A stretch of DNA of 64,000 bases from Neolewinella litorea (GCF_004803465.1 NZ_SRSF01000007.1:86942-150941); one strand, 5' to 3'; positions 25,693 through 33,668 are shown, numbered from the stretch's first letter. Numbers and translations are program-made. The notes: generated by a model from the letters alone, not told the origin.

Positions 25693-26808
25693 ATGGTTCG
25701 TCAATTCCTCATCACCGGCACACTGATCCTCCTCGCGGCTATGGGCTGCCAGGAAGAGCCGACGGGTGAGGTAACCATCGACGAAGGCGCGATCACCGGC
25801 CCGGCCAGTCCGACGCCCTACGCCCTGGAGGTGCCCGCTTACTTTCCCGCGCCTATCGATGATCCCGAGAACCCCCTCTCGGAGGAGGGCATTGCGCTGG
25901 GTCGTCACCTCTTTTACGATGCCGGCATCTTCAGTACCGAAGGCACCATGTCGTGCGCCACCTGCCACAAGCAGGAACTGGCCTTTACGGACGGCTTCGG
26001 ACGAGCGATCGGCGTGCGGGGCGAGCCAGGACTGCGCAGTGCCATGTCGCTGGTGAACCTGGCCTTTAATCCGAATGGCTTCAACTGGGACGGCAGCGAG
26101 GAGAAGTTGTGGCGGCAGGCCATTCACCCCGTGGAGGACATGCTGGAGCTTGACAACGACTGGGAAGAGGTGATCCACAAGCTACGGGAACACGAGGACT
26201 ATCCCGCCCGGTTCCGGGCGGCCTTCGGGATCGATAATAAAGAGGAAATCAACCAGGAACTGACCGTGAAGGCCCTGGCGCAGTTCCAGCGGACCATCAT
26301 CTCCGCCAACAGCAAATTCGACCGGGTCTTCTACCAGAATACCGACTTCTTCACAGAGGAGGAACAGCTGGGGGCCGACAGCCTCTTCTTCGTGGAGAAT
26401 GTACCGCCGGGTACCCTGCACCCTGGTTGCGGGCACTGCCACAATGCACCGCAGTTCGGTGATAACAAGTTCAAGAACAACGGCATCACGGACGTGGCGA
26501 GCATCTACGACTTCGTAGACAAGGGCCGCGGCGACATTACCGGTAACCCCTTTGACAACGGCAAATTCCGCACGCCTACCCTGCGCAACATCGCCCTCAC
26601 CGCACCCTATATGCACGACGGCCGCTTCGCTACCCTGGAGGAGGTGATCGACGATTACGCCGCCGGCGGCCACGGCGTTGAAAACGAGGACCCCAACATT
26701 ACCGGCTTCACCCTGACCGACCGGGAAAAGCGGGCCCTGCTTGCCTTCCTCAATACATTGACGGACGAGTCGCTGCTTACTGATCCCCGCTTTGCCCCGC
26801 CGGAGTAA
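25693..26808 (+). CDS. Di-heme cytochrome c peroxidase, MauG/MbnH type (copy 2)
   Basis: 371 residues; lipobox AAMGC (Cys about 19). Heme sites are CATCH (about 95) and CGHCH (about 258). Shared blocks include AMSLVNLAFNPNGFNWDGSEE and LRNIALTAPYMHDGRFATLEEVIDDY. It resembles copy 1 in order and motifs but is longer between the hemes, with extra acidic segments. Two such enzymes next to one MbnP suggest either two substrates or one peroxide-scavenging and one protein-oxidising enzyme. It probably lies in one operon with the two genes upstream. Confidence 0.85.
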   Translation: MVRQFLITGTLILLAAMGCQEEPTGEVTIDEGAITGPASPTPYALEVPAYFPAPIDDPENPLSEEGIALGRHLFYDAGIFSTEGTMSCATCHKQELAFTDGFGRAIGVRGEPGLRSAMSLVNLAFNPNGFNWDGSEEKLWRQAIHPVEDMLELDNDWEEVIHKLREHEDYPARFRAAFGIDNKEEINQELTVKALAQFQRTIISANSKFDRVFYQNTDFFTEEEQLGADSLFFVENVPPGTLHPGCGHCHNAPQFGDNKFKNNGITDVASIYDFVDKGRGDITGNPFDNGKFRTPTLRNIALTAPYMHDGRFATLEEVIDDYAAGGHGVENEDPNITGFTLTDREKRALLAFLNTLTDESLLTDPRFAPPE

Positions 26809-26856
26809 GCCAGCTTGGTGATGCTGTGAAATTGACCGCACCACCTATATTCAGGC

Positions 26857-27453
26857 ATGCAAAACCTGAAGTACCCCCTCACCTTCACCTTCAAGATCGG
26901 CACCCTGGCCAACGACTTTACCGCTACCGACGCCACGGGGCGGGTGGTGGCCTACGTGCGGCAGAAGATGCTGCGGCTGAAGGAGGATATACAAATCTAC
27001 AGCAACGAAAGCCGCAGCCGGGTACTCTACAACATTCGGGCCGACCGGTGGCTCGACTGGTCGGCCGCCTATGCCTTCTACGACGAACGGGGCACCCAAT
27101 TCGGGAAGGTCGCGCGCAAGGGATGGCGGTCCATTTGGAAAGCCGAGTACGAGATCGTAGACCGCCACGACCAGCCCCAGTACAAGGTGCAGGAGGAGAA
27201 CGGCTGGGTGAAGGTCATCGATTCCCTGGTGGGTGAGGTGCCGGGACTCGGTCTGCTGACCGGCTATTTCTTCCACCCCAGCTACGTGGTGACCGACCGC
27301 CGGGACCGGGAGGTGGCGCGCCTGAGCAAACTGCCCTCGTTCTTCGGACGAAAATTTCGGGTCGACAAACTGACCGAGGTCGAGGACGAGGACGACGACC
27401 GCATCATGCTCGGCCTGATGATGATGATTCTGCTGGAACGGCGGCGGGGCTGA
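26857..27453 (+). CDS. LURP-one-related/scramblase-like protein
   Basis: 198 residues with a beta-barrel-and-central-helix pattern as in the LURP1/phospholipid-scramblase-like Tubby-fold family: FTFKIGTLANDFTATDATGRVVAYVRQKML, IYSNESRSRVLYNIRADRWLDWSAAYAFYD, and a hydrophobic C-terminal stretch IMLGLMMMILLE. These proteins probably bind lipid or act as membrane-surface modules; no reaction is established. An acidic run (EVEDEDDD) precedes the last helix. It begins 48 bases after the peroxidase gene and may be in the same transcript. Confidence 0.7.
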   Translation: MQNLKYPLTFTFKIGTLANDFTATDATGRVVAYVRQKMLRLKEDIQIYSNESRSRVLYNIRADRWLDWSAAYAFYDERGTQFGKVARKGWRSIWKAEYEIVDRHDQPQYKVQEENGWVKVIDSLVGEVPGLGLLTGYFFHPSYVVTDRRDREVARLSKLPSFFGRKFRVDKLTEVEDEDDDRIMLGLMMMILLERRRG

Positions 27454-27564
27454 ACCCCTTTCCAAACACCCATTCCGAGAATTGCCGGAGCGCCCAAGTG
27501 CGCCCGGAAGTTTAGCTTTAGGCCAAGCCCTTCATGGGCGGGCACCAATCCTCAACGCCTCAGT

Positions 27565-28701
27565 ATGCGCATCCTGTTTTTCATTCTGGCTTCCTTTCTG
27601 TCGGTAACCGGCTTGTTTGCCCAGCACGGTCATGCCCATCCACATTCCCACGGGTCGGACCGCTCCATTGACTTTCCGGACACGAAAGAATTCCTCACCC
27701 TCATCTGTGATTTCCACCAGCATACGGTCTTCAGCGACGGGAGCGTGTGGCCCGACATCCGCATTCAGGAGGCCCAGCGCGACAGTATCGACGCCGTAGC
27801 GATGACCGAGCACCTGGAGTACCAGCCCCACCGGGAAGACATTCCCCACCCCGACCGGAACCGCAGCCATGTACTGGCCACCGAGTACGCGGAAGCTACG
27901 GGCATCATCGTGATCCAGGGCGCGGAGATCACCCGCGACCTGCCCCCGGGCCATGCCAACGCACTCTTCATCGACGACGCCAATGCGTTGCTGCACGAGG
28001 ACAGCCTGTCGGGCTTCACCGCGGCAAGGGAGCAGGGGGCCTTCATTTTTTGGAATCACCCCAATTGGATCGCCCAGCGGCCCGACGGGGTAGCCGAACT
28101 TACGCCTTTCCACGAATACCTTATCGCCAACGACCTGCTGCACGGCATCGAGGTGGTCAATGAGTTCACCATCAGTAAGGAGGCCTTGCAAATCGCCTTG
28201 GACCACGACCTCACCATCATGGGCACCTCGGACATCCACGGCCTGATCGACTACCAGTTTGGCGTAGCCGAAGGCGGCCACCGGCCCGTTACCCTCGTTC
28301 TGGCCAGAGAGCGAACTGCGGACGCCATCCGCGAAGCCCTCTTCGCCGGCCGCACCGTAGCCTGGTTCGAGAATACCCTAGTGGGCAAGCCGGAAAATGT
28401 GAGCGCCGTGGTCGAAGGCAGCCTGAAGGTGACGCGTGCCACTTATCGCGGTAAATCGTCCGTAGCCGCCGTGACCATCCGAAACGACAGCGATGCCGAT
28501 TTCACGGTGGAAAACCTGAGCGGCTACTCCCTCCAAAGCGACCTGGGCGTAATCCACCTGCCGCCCCACAGGGAAACTACCCTGGAGGTGATGACCTTGG
28601 AACGGCTGCCCAACTTCGACTTGCGCTTCCGCGTGCTCAACGCCGTGACCTCCCCCGAGGAGCGGCTGGAAATGGTGCTCCCGGTCACGGTGAATAACTA
28701 A
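27565..28701 (+). CDS. Secreted PHP-domain phosphoesterase
   Basis: 378 residues. A signal peptide (MRILFFILASFLSVTGLFA) is followed by a His-rich stretch (QHGHAHPHSHG). The PHP domain shows metal-ligand motifs DFHQHTVFSDG, MTEHLEY, QGAEITRD, WNHPNW and GTSDIHGLIDY. A C-terminal beta domain (about 290-378) may be an Ig-like/Sb-PDE extension. PHP proteins hydrolyse phosphate esters with a trinuclear metal centre; the substrate is unknown. The N-terminal His cluster may help load metal in the periplasm. Confidence 0.85.
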   Translation: MRILFFILASFLSVTGLFAQHGHAHPHSHGSDRSIDFPDTKEFLTLICDFHQHTVFSDGSVWPDIRIQEAQRDSIDAVAMTEHLEYQPHREDIPHPDRNRSHVLATEYAEATGIIVIQGAEITRDLPPGHANALFIDDANALLHEDSLSGFTAAREQGAFIFWNHPNWIAQRPDGVAELTPFHEYLIANDLLHGIEVVNEFTISKEALQIALDHDLTIMGTSDIHGLIDYQFGVAEGGHRPVTLVLARERTADAIREALFAGRTVAWFENTLVGKPENVSAVVEGSLKVTRATYRGKSSVAAVTIRNDSDADFTVENLSGYSLQSDLGVIHLPPHRETTLEVMTLERLPNFDLRFRVLNAVTSPEERLEMVLPVTVNN

Positions 28702-28841
28702 AGGTGGGCTTCACCCGACCCGATACCGGCTCGCCCGGCGCGGCGTCAGCCGCCCCCCGGCATTTGGCACCCGCGTCCGCGCCCTAACGGTCACGGACTT
28801 CCCACACCCGTGCACCGTATTTTCATGCCAAACGAACGATT

Positions 28842-30593
28842 ATGAAGTACTTGTACTTGCTGCTGCTGGCGGGCCTCACCGCCTGTACCACCGGCCAGGA
28901 GCCCGAAAAAGATGTGATCGGCCAGTCCGGAAACGGGGCGGAGTGGTGGAAGGAGATCATCGTCTACCAGATTTATCCCCGCAGTTTCCAGGATACGGAC
29001 GCCGACGGGGTGGGCGACCTGCAAGGCATCATCAACCGGCTGGACTACATCAAAAGCCTGGGCGTCAGCGCCGTATGGCTGAACCCAATTTACAGTTCGC
29101 CGAACGACGACAGCGGCTACGATGTGAGCGACTACCGCGACATTATGGCCGACTTCGGTACCATGGCCGACTTCGATCGTATGCTGGCCGGCATGCACGA
29201 GCGCGACATCAAGTTGATCATGGACATCGTCGTCAACCACAGCAGCGACGAGCACCCCTGGTTCCAGGCCTCGCGCAGCAGTCGCGACAGCCCTTACCGC
29301 GACTACTACCACTGGTGGCCCGCCGAGAAGGGTACCCCGCCCCACCGCTACAGCCTATTCGATGCGGAGGGCAACGCCTGGAAGTACGACTCCACCACCA
29401 ACGCCTACTACCTCCACTACTTCGCCGAGGGGCAGCCCGACCTGAAATGGGAAAATCCGGAGCTGCGGCAGGAAGTCTACGACATCATGAAGTTCTGGGC
29501 GGAAAAGGGCGTGGACGGCTTCCGCCTCGATGCCTTTCAGTTCGCGGCGAAGGATACCACCTACCCCGAGTTTCCGGACGACCTGGACGAGAATTTCATC
29601 CAGTACTACGCCATGCAGGACGGCCTGCACAACTACCTGCGGGAGATGCACGCCGAGGTATTCAGCCGCTACGACGTGATGAGCGTAGCCGAGGGCGCCG
29701 GCCGCAACTTCCGGGAAGCCCACGAACTGGTCGACGCCGACCGCAACGAACTCAATATGGCCTATGCCTTCGACGGGGTGGACGTGCCGAAGTACGGCGG
29801 CTACGAACTGACCGCCATGAAGGAGGTCTTCAGCCGTTGGGACAGCGCCTTCGCCGAGGAGGGGTGGCTGTCCATCTTTCTGAGCAACCACGACCAGGCG
29901 CGCATGGTGAGCCGCTGGGGTGACGACCGTCCGGAATTCCGGGACCCCTCCGCTAAGCTGCTCAATACCTTCCTGCTGAGCATGCGCGGCACGCCCTACG
30001 CCTACTACGGCGACGAGCTGGGCATGACGAATATTGACTTCGACGAGATCGAGGACTACCAGGACATCGCCGCGATCAACGGCTACAAGAAAGCGCAGTC
30101 GGAAGGCAGGGATATGGAGCAGTTCCTGAAGGAGCTCAACTTCACCTCCCGCGACAACGGCCGTACGCCGATGCAGTGGAGCGACTCGACCTACGCCGGC
30201 TTCTCGACCGTGGCGCCGTGGCTGCCCGTGAACGACAATTATCGGACCACCAACGTCCAGGCGGAGGAGGACGATCCGGCATCGGTACTCAACCACTTCC
30301 GGCGGATGACGGCCCTACGCAACAGCAACAAGGTACTGGTGTACGGCGACTACGAGCTACTGCTCCCTGACCACGAGCAGGTGTACGCCTACAGGCGCAC
30401 CCTCGGCGACGAGCGGTTGCTCGTGCTGCTGAACTTCTCCTCCGAAAAGGTCGCGATCGATTGGCCAGTGGGCGGGGACGCGGGTGCCGTATTGATCAAC
30501 AACTACGATGCCCTCACCACCGAGGCGGGCCAGGTGGAGTTGCTCCCCTGGCAGGCGGTGGTGTACGAGCTTGCCGCGGGACAGGGCGGGTAG
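28842..30593 (+). CDS. GH13 alpha-glucosidase-family lipoprotein
   Basis: 583 residues; lipobox LTAC (Cys about 16). The catalytic barrel has the four GH13 regions: DIVVNHSSDEH (I), DGFRLDAF with nucleophile Asp (II), MSVAEGAG with the acid/base Glu (III), and FLSNHDQ (IV). QIYPRSFQDTDADGVGDL and the C-terminal beta domain resemble oligo-1,6-glucosidases, trehalose-cleaving enzymes and alpha-glucosidases. As an envelope lipoprotein it would split alpha-glucosides outside the cytoplasm. No SusCD pair is adjacent. Confidence 0.92.
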   Translation: MKYLYLLLLAGLTACTTGQEPEKDVIGQSGNGAEWWKEIIVYQIYPRSFQDTDADGVGDLQGIINRLDYIKSLGVSAVWLNPIYSSPNDDSGYDVSDYRDIMADFGTMADFDRMLAGMHERDIKLIMDIVVNHSSDEHPWFQASRSSRDSPYRDYYHWWPAEKGTPPHRYSLFDAEGNAWKYDSTTNAYYLHYFAEGQPDLKWENPELRQEVYDIMKFWAEKGVDGFRLDAFQFAAKDTTYPEFPDDLDENFIQYYAMQDGLHNYLREMHAEVFSRYDVMSVAEGAGRNFREAHELVDADRNELNMAYAFDGVDVPKYGGYELTAMKEVFSRWDSAFAEEGWLSIFLSNHDQARMVSRWGDDRPEFRDPSAKLLNTFLLSMRGTPYAYYGDELGMTNIDFDEIEDYQDIAAINGYKKAQSEGRDMEQFLKELNFTSRDNGRTPMQWSDSTYAGFSTVAPWLPVNDNYRTTNVQAEEDDPASVLNHFRRMTALRNSNKVLVYGDYELLLPDHEQVYAYRRTLGDERLLVLLNFSSEKVAIDWPVGGDAGAVLINNYDALTTEAGQVELLPWQAVVYELAAGQGG

Positions 30594-30638
30594 GAAGGCG
30601 GCCTGCGGCGGCGCAAATTTGTTAGTGGGTCCTTGTTT

Positions 30639-31808
30639 TCAGGTTTCGTCCACCGCAAACAACACATTGCGCACCACCGACCGCGAGTCTGCCGAGCCGC
30701 CCAGCGATCCTGAAAGGATACCCACGGCCGCCAGGAAAACGACCAGCCGCAGGTGCGCCCCGGTGGAGGACCCATCCCGGTCCGAGGTCCAGGTACTCAT
30801 GAGGGGGTCGGGAAAGACAAAGACCACCACGCCGTACATCAGGACGGCGAACAGGGCAAAGAGGCAGCAGAGCGTAAGCACCAGCGCGAGATAGGTGGCT
30901 CCGGCCGTGACGACGTTGCTTTCGGAGGTATTGCCCTTGCGGGTAGGTACCAGTCGGAAGGAAAAGGCCTGGTACAGTACGAAGGTCGCCGCCAGAAAAC
31001 TGGCCACCACAAAGACCGCCAGTTGGGCGGTCGAGGCGGAGGCGGCAAAATCCCACGTCTCCGCCCCGAAGATCAGCAGTACGATCACCGAGAAGGCGGT
31101 GGCGATCATGGTGGGCAGTTTGGTCGCGATGCGTACGGGGTTGGCGCGCAAGGCGCCCCGGACGATGCGGGGCAGGTTGCTGAAGGTTTGCTGCAGTACA
31201 AACCCCCACTTTCCCCCGCTAGAGTACCGGTCGTTGGCTTCTTTGGGCAGGTTGACGGCCATTTTCCCAAATTGCTGATCGGTGAAGTGATCCATGCCGT
31301 CGAGGTCGGCCGGTCGTTCGATGCGTGCTAGGTAGTTGGCGGGGTCGGCTTGGTAACTCAAGTTCAACAGCCGGCCGAAGCAGTGCAGCATCAGTTTACC
31401 CAGGCGGCCGGCGAGCAGGGCTTCGTCTTGCGGTTCCGCGGTACCGGGATCCGCCAGCCGGCGCGTGGAGATGATGGCTACGTTGGTGAGCTGGGAAGGT
31501 AGCGCCAGCAGATATGAAAGGGAGGCGGCGGAAATTTCTACTTCCGTAACGATGAGCAGAAATGCGAGTCGGCGTTCCGTTTTCTCGTTGATGCCGAACT
31601 GCACGAAGTCGAGCGCCCGGTAGCCGTTCTCTTGCGGCGCGATGGGTGGCCCATCGAAGGTGAGGGAAGTAATCTCGAGTCGAGGTTCCCGCTCCAGTAC
31701 CTGGGTAAAGCGGTGGCTGGCCCTTTCGGTAAGTCGACTCAGGGCCCGGTCGTCGCGGCCGGCGACGTCCATTTTCATGATGCCTACAACTATGGGGCGC
31801 TGGGTCAT
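30639..31808 (-). CDS. Hypothetical protein with C-terminal membrane domain
   Basis: 389 residues that I do not recognise. The soluble N-terminal half begins PIVVGIMKMDVAGRDDRALSRL and has an alpha/beta look, with ALDFVQFGINEKTERRLAFLL and ISAASLSYLLALPSQLTNVAI. The C-terminal third has four transmembrane helices (about 235-375), the last ending near the C-terminus. The N-terminal part may be a nucleotide or signal sensor, but there is no clear motif. It is convergent with the GH13 gene 46 bases away. The accessory island begins upstream of it. Confidence 0.7.
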   Translation of the reverse strand: MTQRPIVVGIMKMDVAGRDDRALSRLTERASHRFTQVLEREPRLEITSLTFDGPPIAPQENGYRALDFVQFGINEKTERRLAFLLIVTEVEISAASLSYLLALPSQLTNVAIISTRRLADPGTAEPQDEALLAGRLGKLMLHCFGRLLNLSYQADPANYLARIERPADLDGMDHFTDQQFGKMAVNLPKEANDRYSSGGKWGFVLQQTFSNLPRIVRGALRANPVRIATKLPTMIATAFSVIVLLIFGAETWDFAASASTAQLAVFVVASFLAATFVLYQAFSFRLVPTRKGNTSESNVVTAGATYLALVLTLCCLFALFAVLMYGVVVFVFPDPLMSTWTSDRDGSSTGAHLRLVVFLAAVGILSGSLGGSADSRSVVRNVLFAVDET

Positions 31809-31949
31809 CTGGGAAAGATCGGGTATTTGCTGCGATCGGCTTGGAGGCGGGGCTTGCTTGATGGCTTTTCGCAGCCGGAGCTCACGTAAAATTTAGGTGC
31901 ATCGAATACCTGGCAAAGGGTATTACCGAGGGTATGGAAGTAATCCTCG

Positions 31950-32005
31950 AGCCGCGCGAGCAGAAAAAATCTGCGCCAAAATCCGCGGAATCCGCGGTTC
32001 AAAAC
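31950..32005 (+). repeat. Partial dispersed copy of the AATCTGCGCC long repeat
   Basis: AGCCGCGCGAGCAGAAAAAATCTGCGCC followed by a CCGCGG-centred stretch and GGTTCAAAA matches the first third of the tandem units at 33725-34385. It lacks the second arm, so it is a truncated copy. Confidence 0.8.
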
Positions 32006-32009
32006 ACTT

Positions 32010-32387
32010 CTTCGTCCTTTTGTCTAGCTACAAAAGGACCAAACCACGAGGCCAGGGGTGGGGGCCCCTGGGCGAAGTTGTGATATCGCCTCTATCGTGC
32101 AGCGAAACCCAAAAGGGCGGAATGCTGCAAACTCGCCGCCAAATCCGTTCTCCGGCGCCAATCCGTCGATAGCTTCCATCCGTTTTTTTCAATCTGAATC
32201 TCTAGCCCGCTCAAACAGTGCAGCCTTCTTTTTCTCCCTTTTGCGCTCCGCCGCCCGGGCGATCTCAAGGGCGGTTTGCACCACTTTTCGCCGCCCGCAA
32301 GTTTTCGGTGCTCCGTGGTAAATGACGTAAGAAGAATACACTTTGCGTCTGCACCGCCGAAGGTGGAATAGTCTGCGCGAATCCGTG
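32010..32387. other. Non-coding or decayed stretch between repeats
   Basis: Several short frames are open on both strands, but none shows a family signature. The best is a minus-strand frame of 75 codons at 32189-32416 (fragment RKVVQTALEIARAAERKREK, helical and charged). It starts inside the following repeat copy and is probably chance or a remnant. I see no gene that I can support here. Confidence 0.4.
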
Positions 32388-32526
32388 AGCCGCGCGAGCG
32401 AATAAATCTGCGCCAAAATCTGCGCAATCCGCGGTTCAACACATCTGAAGCGCTAAAAACTTACCGCAGATTTCGCTGATTGGGGCGCTGATTAAGGCGC
32501 AGATGAATTTCCCCTAAATTTTAAAA
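32388..32526 (+). repeat. Dispersed full copy of the AATCTGCGCC long repeat
   Basis: It begins AGCCGCGCGAGCGAATAAATCTGCGCC, passes through a CCGCGGTTCAA centre and ends with the inverted arm (CCGCAGATTTCGCTGATTGGGGCGC and GGCGCAGAT) and the tail CCCCTAAATTTTAAAA. Left and right arms (ATCTGCGCC and GGCGCAGAT) can pair, so the unit can fold into a long hairpin. A BNR-gene fragment begins only seven bases later. Confidence 0.85.
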
Positions 32527-32533
32527 GAGAAAT

Positions 32534-32656
32534 TCAAAGGCGGCGGGTGTCGCTGGCAGTACTGATGGCTTCGTTGAGGTCCATAATCTCGCGGGCCAAA
32601 GCGTCGTATTCATCCCAGTCTTTCCTGGGCAAGGTAGCTTGATCCGGGCACTTCAG
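32534..32656 (-). pseudogene. Fragment duplicated from the 34409-37720 BNR gene
   Basis: Read on the minus strand, this piece encodes DQATLPRKDWDEYDALAREI, then MDLNEAISTASDTRRL and a stop. The intact neighbour has DQATLPTEDWDEYDAFVRQI and MDLSKAISAAGDIRRN at about residues 935-972. The DNA match is also plain (for example GCGTCGTATTCATCCCAGTC against GCATCGTATTCGTCCCAGTC). It has no start and covers only about 40 codons, so it is a dead, diverged duplicate. It lies beside a copy of the same long repeat that adjoins the intact gene, which suggests that the two moved together. Confidence 0.85.
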
Positions 32657-32715
32657 GATAATCTACTTACTTGTAGATTGGACTCTGAAGTATATGTAGA
32701 TTAGAGAATATGCCC

Positions 32716-32907
32716 TTACAATTGTTTCTGCTTTGTTTCTTTGGTTTGCTTATAATAAATGTAAGCGAATGATACCGCCAGCAAGGAAACATAGGAAAAC
32801 CAATCCTCAAAGTGGTACGTGCCCCGGTAAATGTCAATTGAATTGAGCAGAAGCATCAAGGTGACGATCGTGATGAGTGCGTACAAGTACGAAGTGTAAG
32901 GTTTCAT
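32716..32907 (-). CDS. Small two-TM protein, possible immunity protein of the GG-peptide locus
   Basis: 63 residues from ATG 32907 (MKPYTSYLYALITIVTLMLL); a longer frame to 32955 runs through a palindrome and is less likely. Two hydrophobic helices (about 5-23 and 36-54) flank a short polar loop (DIYRGTYHFEDW), and the tail is Lys-rich (YYKQTKETKQKQL). This is the size and shape of many bacteriocin immunity proteins, but no family motif proves it. It follows two double-glycine peptide genes on the same strand. Its DNA is clearly more AT-rich than the surrounding genome, in line with transfer. Confidence 0.65.
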   Translation of the reverse strand: MKPYTSYLYALITIVTLMLLLNSIDIYRGTYHFEDWFSYVSLLAVSFAYIYYKQTKETKQKQL

Positions 32908-32920
32908 TATCAATAGTTTA

Positions 32921-32948
32921 GCTCCGAAGATACTAGTATCTTCGGAGC
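32921..32948. promoter_or_regulatory. Perfect 28-nt palindrome between peptide 2 and the membrane-protein gene
   Basis: GCTCCGAAGATACT and AGTATCTTCGGAGC form a perfect 14-bp inverted repeat without a loop. On the minus strand it begins 10 bases after the stop of the second peptide gene and ends 14 bases before the ATG of the small membrane protein. No T-tract follows, so it may be a processing/stability hairpin, a partial terminator or an operator. Confidence 0.7.
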
Positions 32949-32957
32949 TGGACAAGG

Positions 32958-33131
32958 TTATGCTTGGTGTCGTGGTTCAAGGCCATTATATCCATCGTGA
33001 AATCCTTCTCTGATGTCGGGAAGGTTATCTAGCCCATTAACAATTATTTTGTAGATGGAAATCCCTGCGAGAAAATTCCAGACCCAACCACCGGAGGTGG
33101 ATTTGCAATCTTGAATAGAAAGTGGTGTCAT
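32958..33131 (-). CDS. Double-glycine leader peptide 2 (bacteriocin/signal peptide precursor)
   Basis: 57 residues. Leader MTPLSIQDCKSTSGG has Leu -12, Ser -11, Asp -8, Gly -2 and Gly -1 of the GG-leader consensus (LSxxELxxIxGG). The 42-residue core starts WVWNFLAGISIYKIIVNGLD, is hydrophobic/aromatic at its N-terminus and continues with DIREGFHDGYNGLEP, a segment like the (E/D)GFxDGY stretch of lactobin/cerein-type class IIb peptides. Family knowledge: a C39-peptidase ABC exporter cuts after GG during export; none lies in the window. It starts 35 bases after peptide 1 ends and is probably co-transcribed. It could be antimicrobial or a pheromone. The start codon and frame were checked base by base. 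Confidence 0.75.
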   Translation of the reverse strand: MTPLSIQDCKSTSGGWVWNFLAGISIYKIIVNGLDNLPDIREGFHDGYNGLEPRHQA

Positions 33132-33166
33132 AATTATCGAATTTAAAAAGTGAAATAATTAAAGAT

Positions 33167-33334
33167 TTATCCATAGGGCCTGGCGGGGCTCCATTCGTAT
33201 GCGGCGGGTTGAGACAAGCGTTCCAGGTCCTCCTCAATCTCCTTGCATACCCAGCCTGCCGCGTAGGCTATCCAGTACCAAGGACTTTCTCCGCCGGAAA
33301 TCATGGATACATCCGATTCTGTTAAGTGCTTCAT
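33167..33334 (-). CDS. Double-glycine leader peptide 1 (bacteriocin/signal peptide precursor)
   Basis: 55 residues. Leader MKHLTESDVSMISGG matches the GG-leader consensus at Leu -12, Thr -11, Asp -8, Val -7, Ile -4, Gly -2 and Gly -1, a nearly complete fit. The 40-residue core begins ESPWYWIAYAAGWVCKEIEE, with an aromatic/hydrophobic head and one Cys, and ends in a Pro- and Tyr-rich tail (YEWSPARPYG). Such precursors are exported and trimmed by peptidase-containing ABC transporters. It is first of three same-strand small genes (two peptides, one membrane protein). The 5' flank is AT-rich. The target and activity are unknown. Confidence 0.8.
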   Translation of the reverse strand: MKHLTESDVSMISGGESPWYWIAYAAGWVCKEIEEDLERLSQPAAYEWSPARPYG

Positions 33335-33518
33335 TTGATTATACGTTACTATTAAAAAATGGTTATTGTTTGTCCTGACATAAATCGGTATTTGTGTTCA
33401 CTTGATTGTGGACAACGCAATACCTTTCCGCTCTTCAGGTGATACGGTGGCTGTAGGCTGTATATGATGAATATTTAAAATTCAACCTCCGTAATCCAGG
33501 TGTCTGAGTGGTTACATA

Positions 33519-33668
33519 ATGCAAGGATCGGGTTCCCCACTCTACTCCCGGTGGAGTGATGTTAAATTTTGTGCTGAGTTGGCAAAGAACACCCCTTATA
33601 TTGATTTATGGCTGGCAATTACTGGTTGCTCGATTGATGAAGGTTGGATGGATACTGCCACACCATGA
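33519..33668 (+). CDS. Possible small ORF or frameshifted gene remnant
   Basis: 49 codons from ATG 33519; the core reads SDVKFCAELAKNTPYIDLWL then AITGCSIDEGWMDTATP, with composition like a real protein. A second, overlapping frame just upstream reads VSEWLHNARIGFPTLLPVE and stops where this one looks best (about 33555). Together they suggest one older gene split by a single-base shift, running opposite to the peptide genes. I recognise no family. Low confidence; it may be a chance frame. Confidence 0.3.
   Translation: MQGSGSPLYSRWSDVKFCAELAKNTPYIDLWLAITGCSIDEGWMDTATP

Noticed and set aside
33037..33237. A 66-codon minus-strand frame overlapping both peptide genes
   Set aside because: It is out of frame with both GG peptides and covers the end of one and the start of the other; its residues show no leader or domain.
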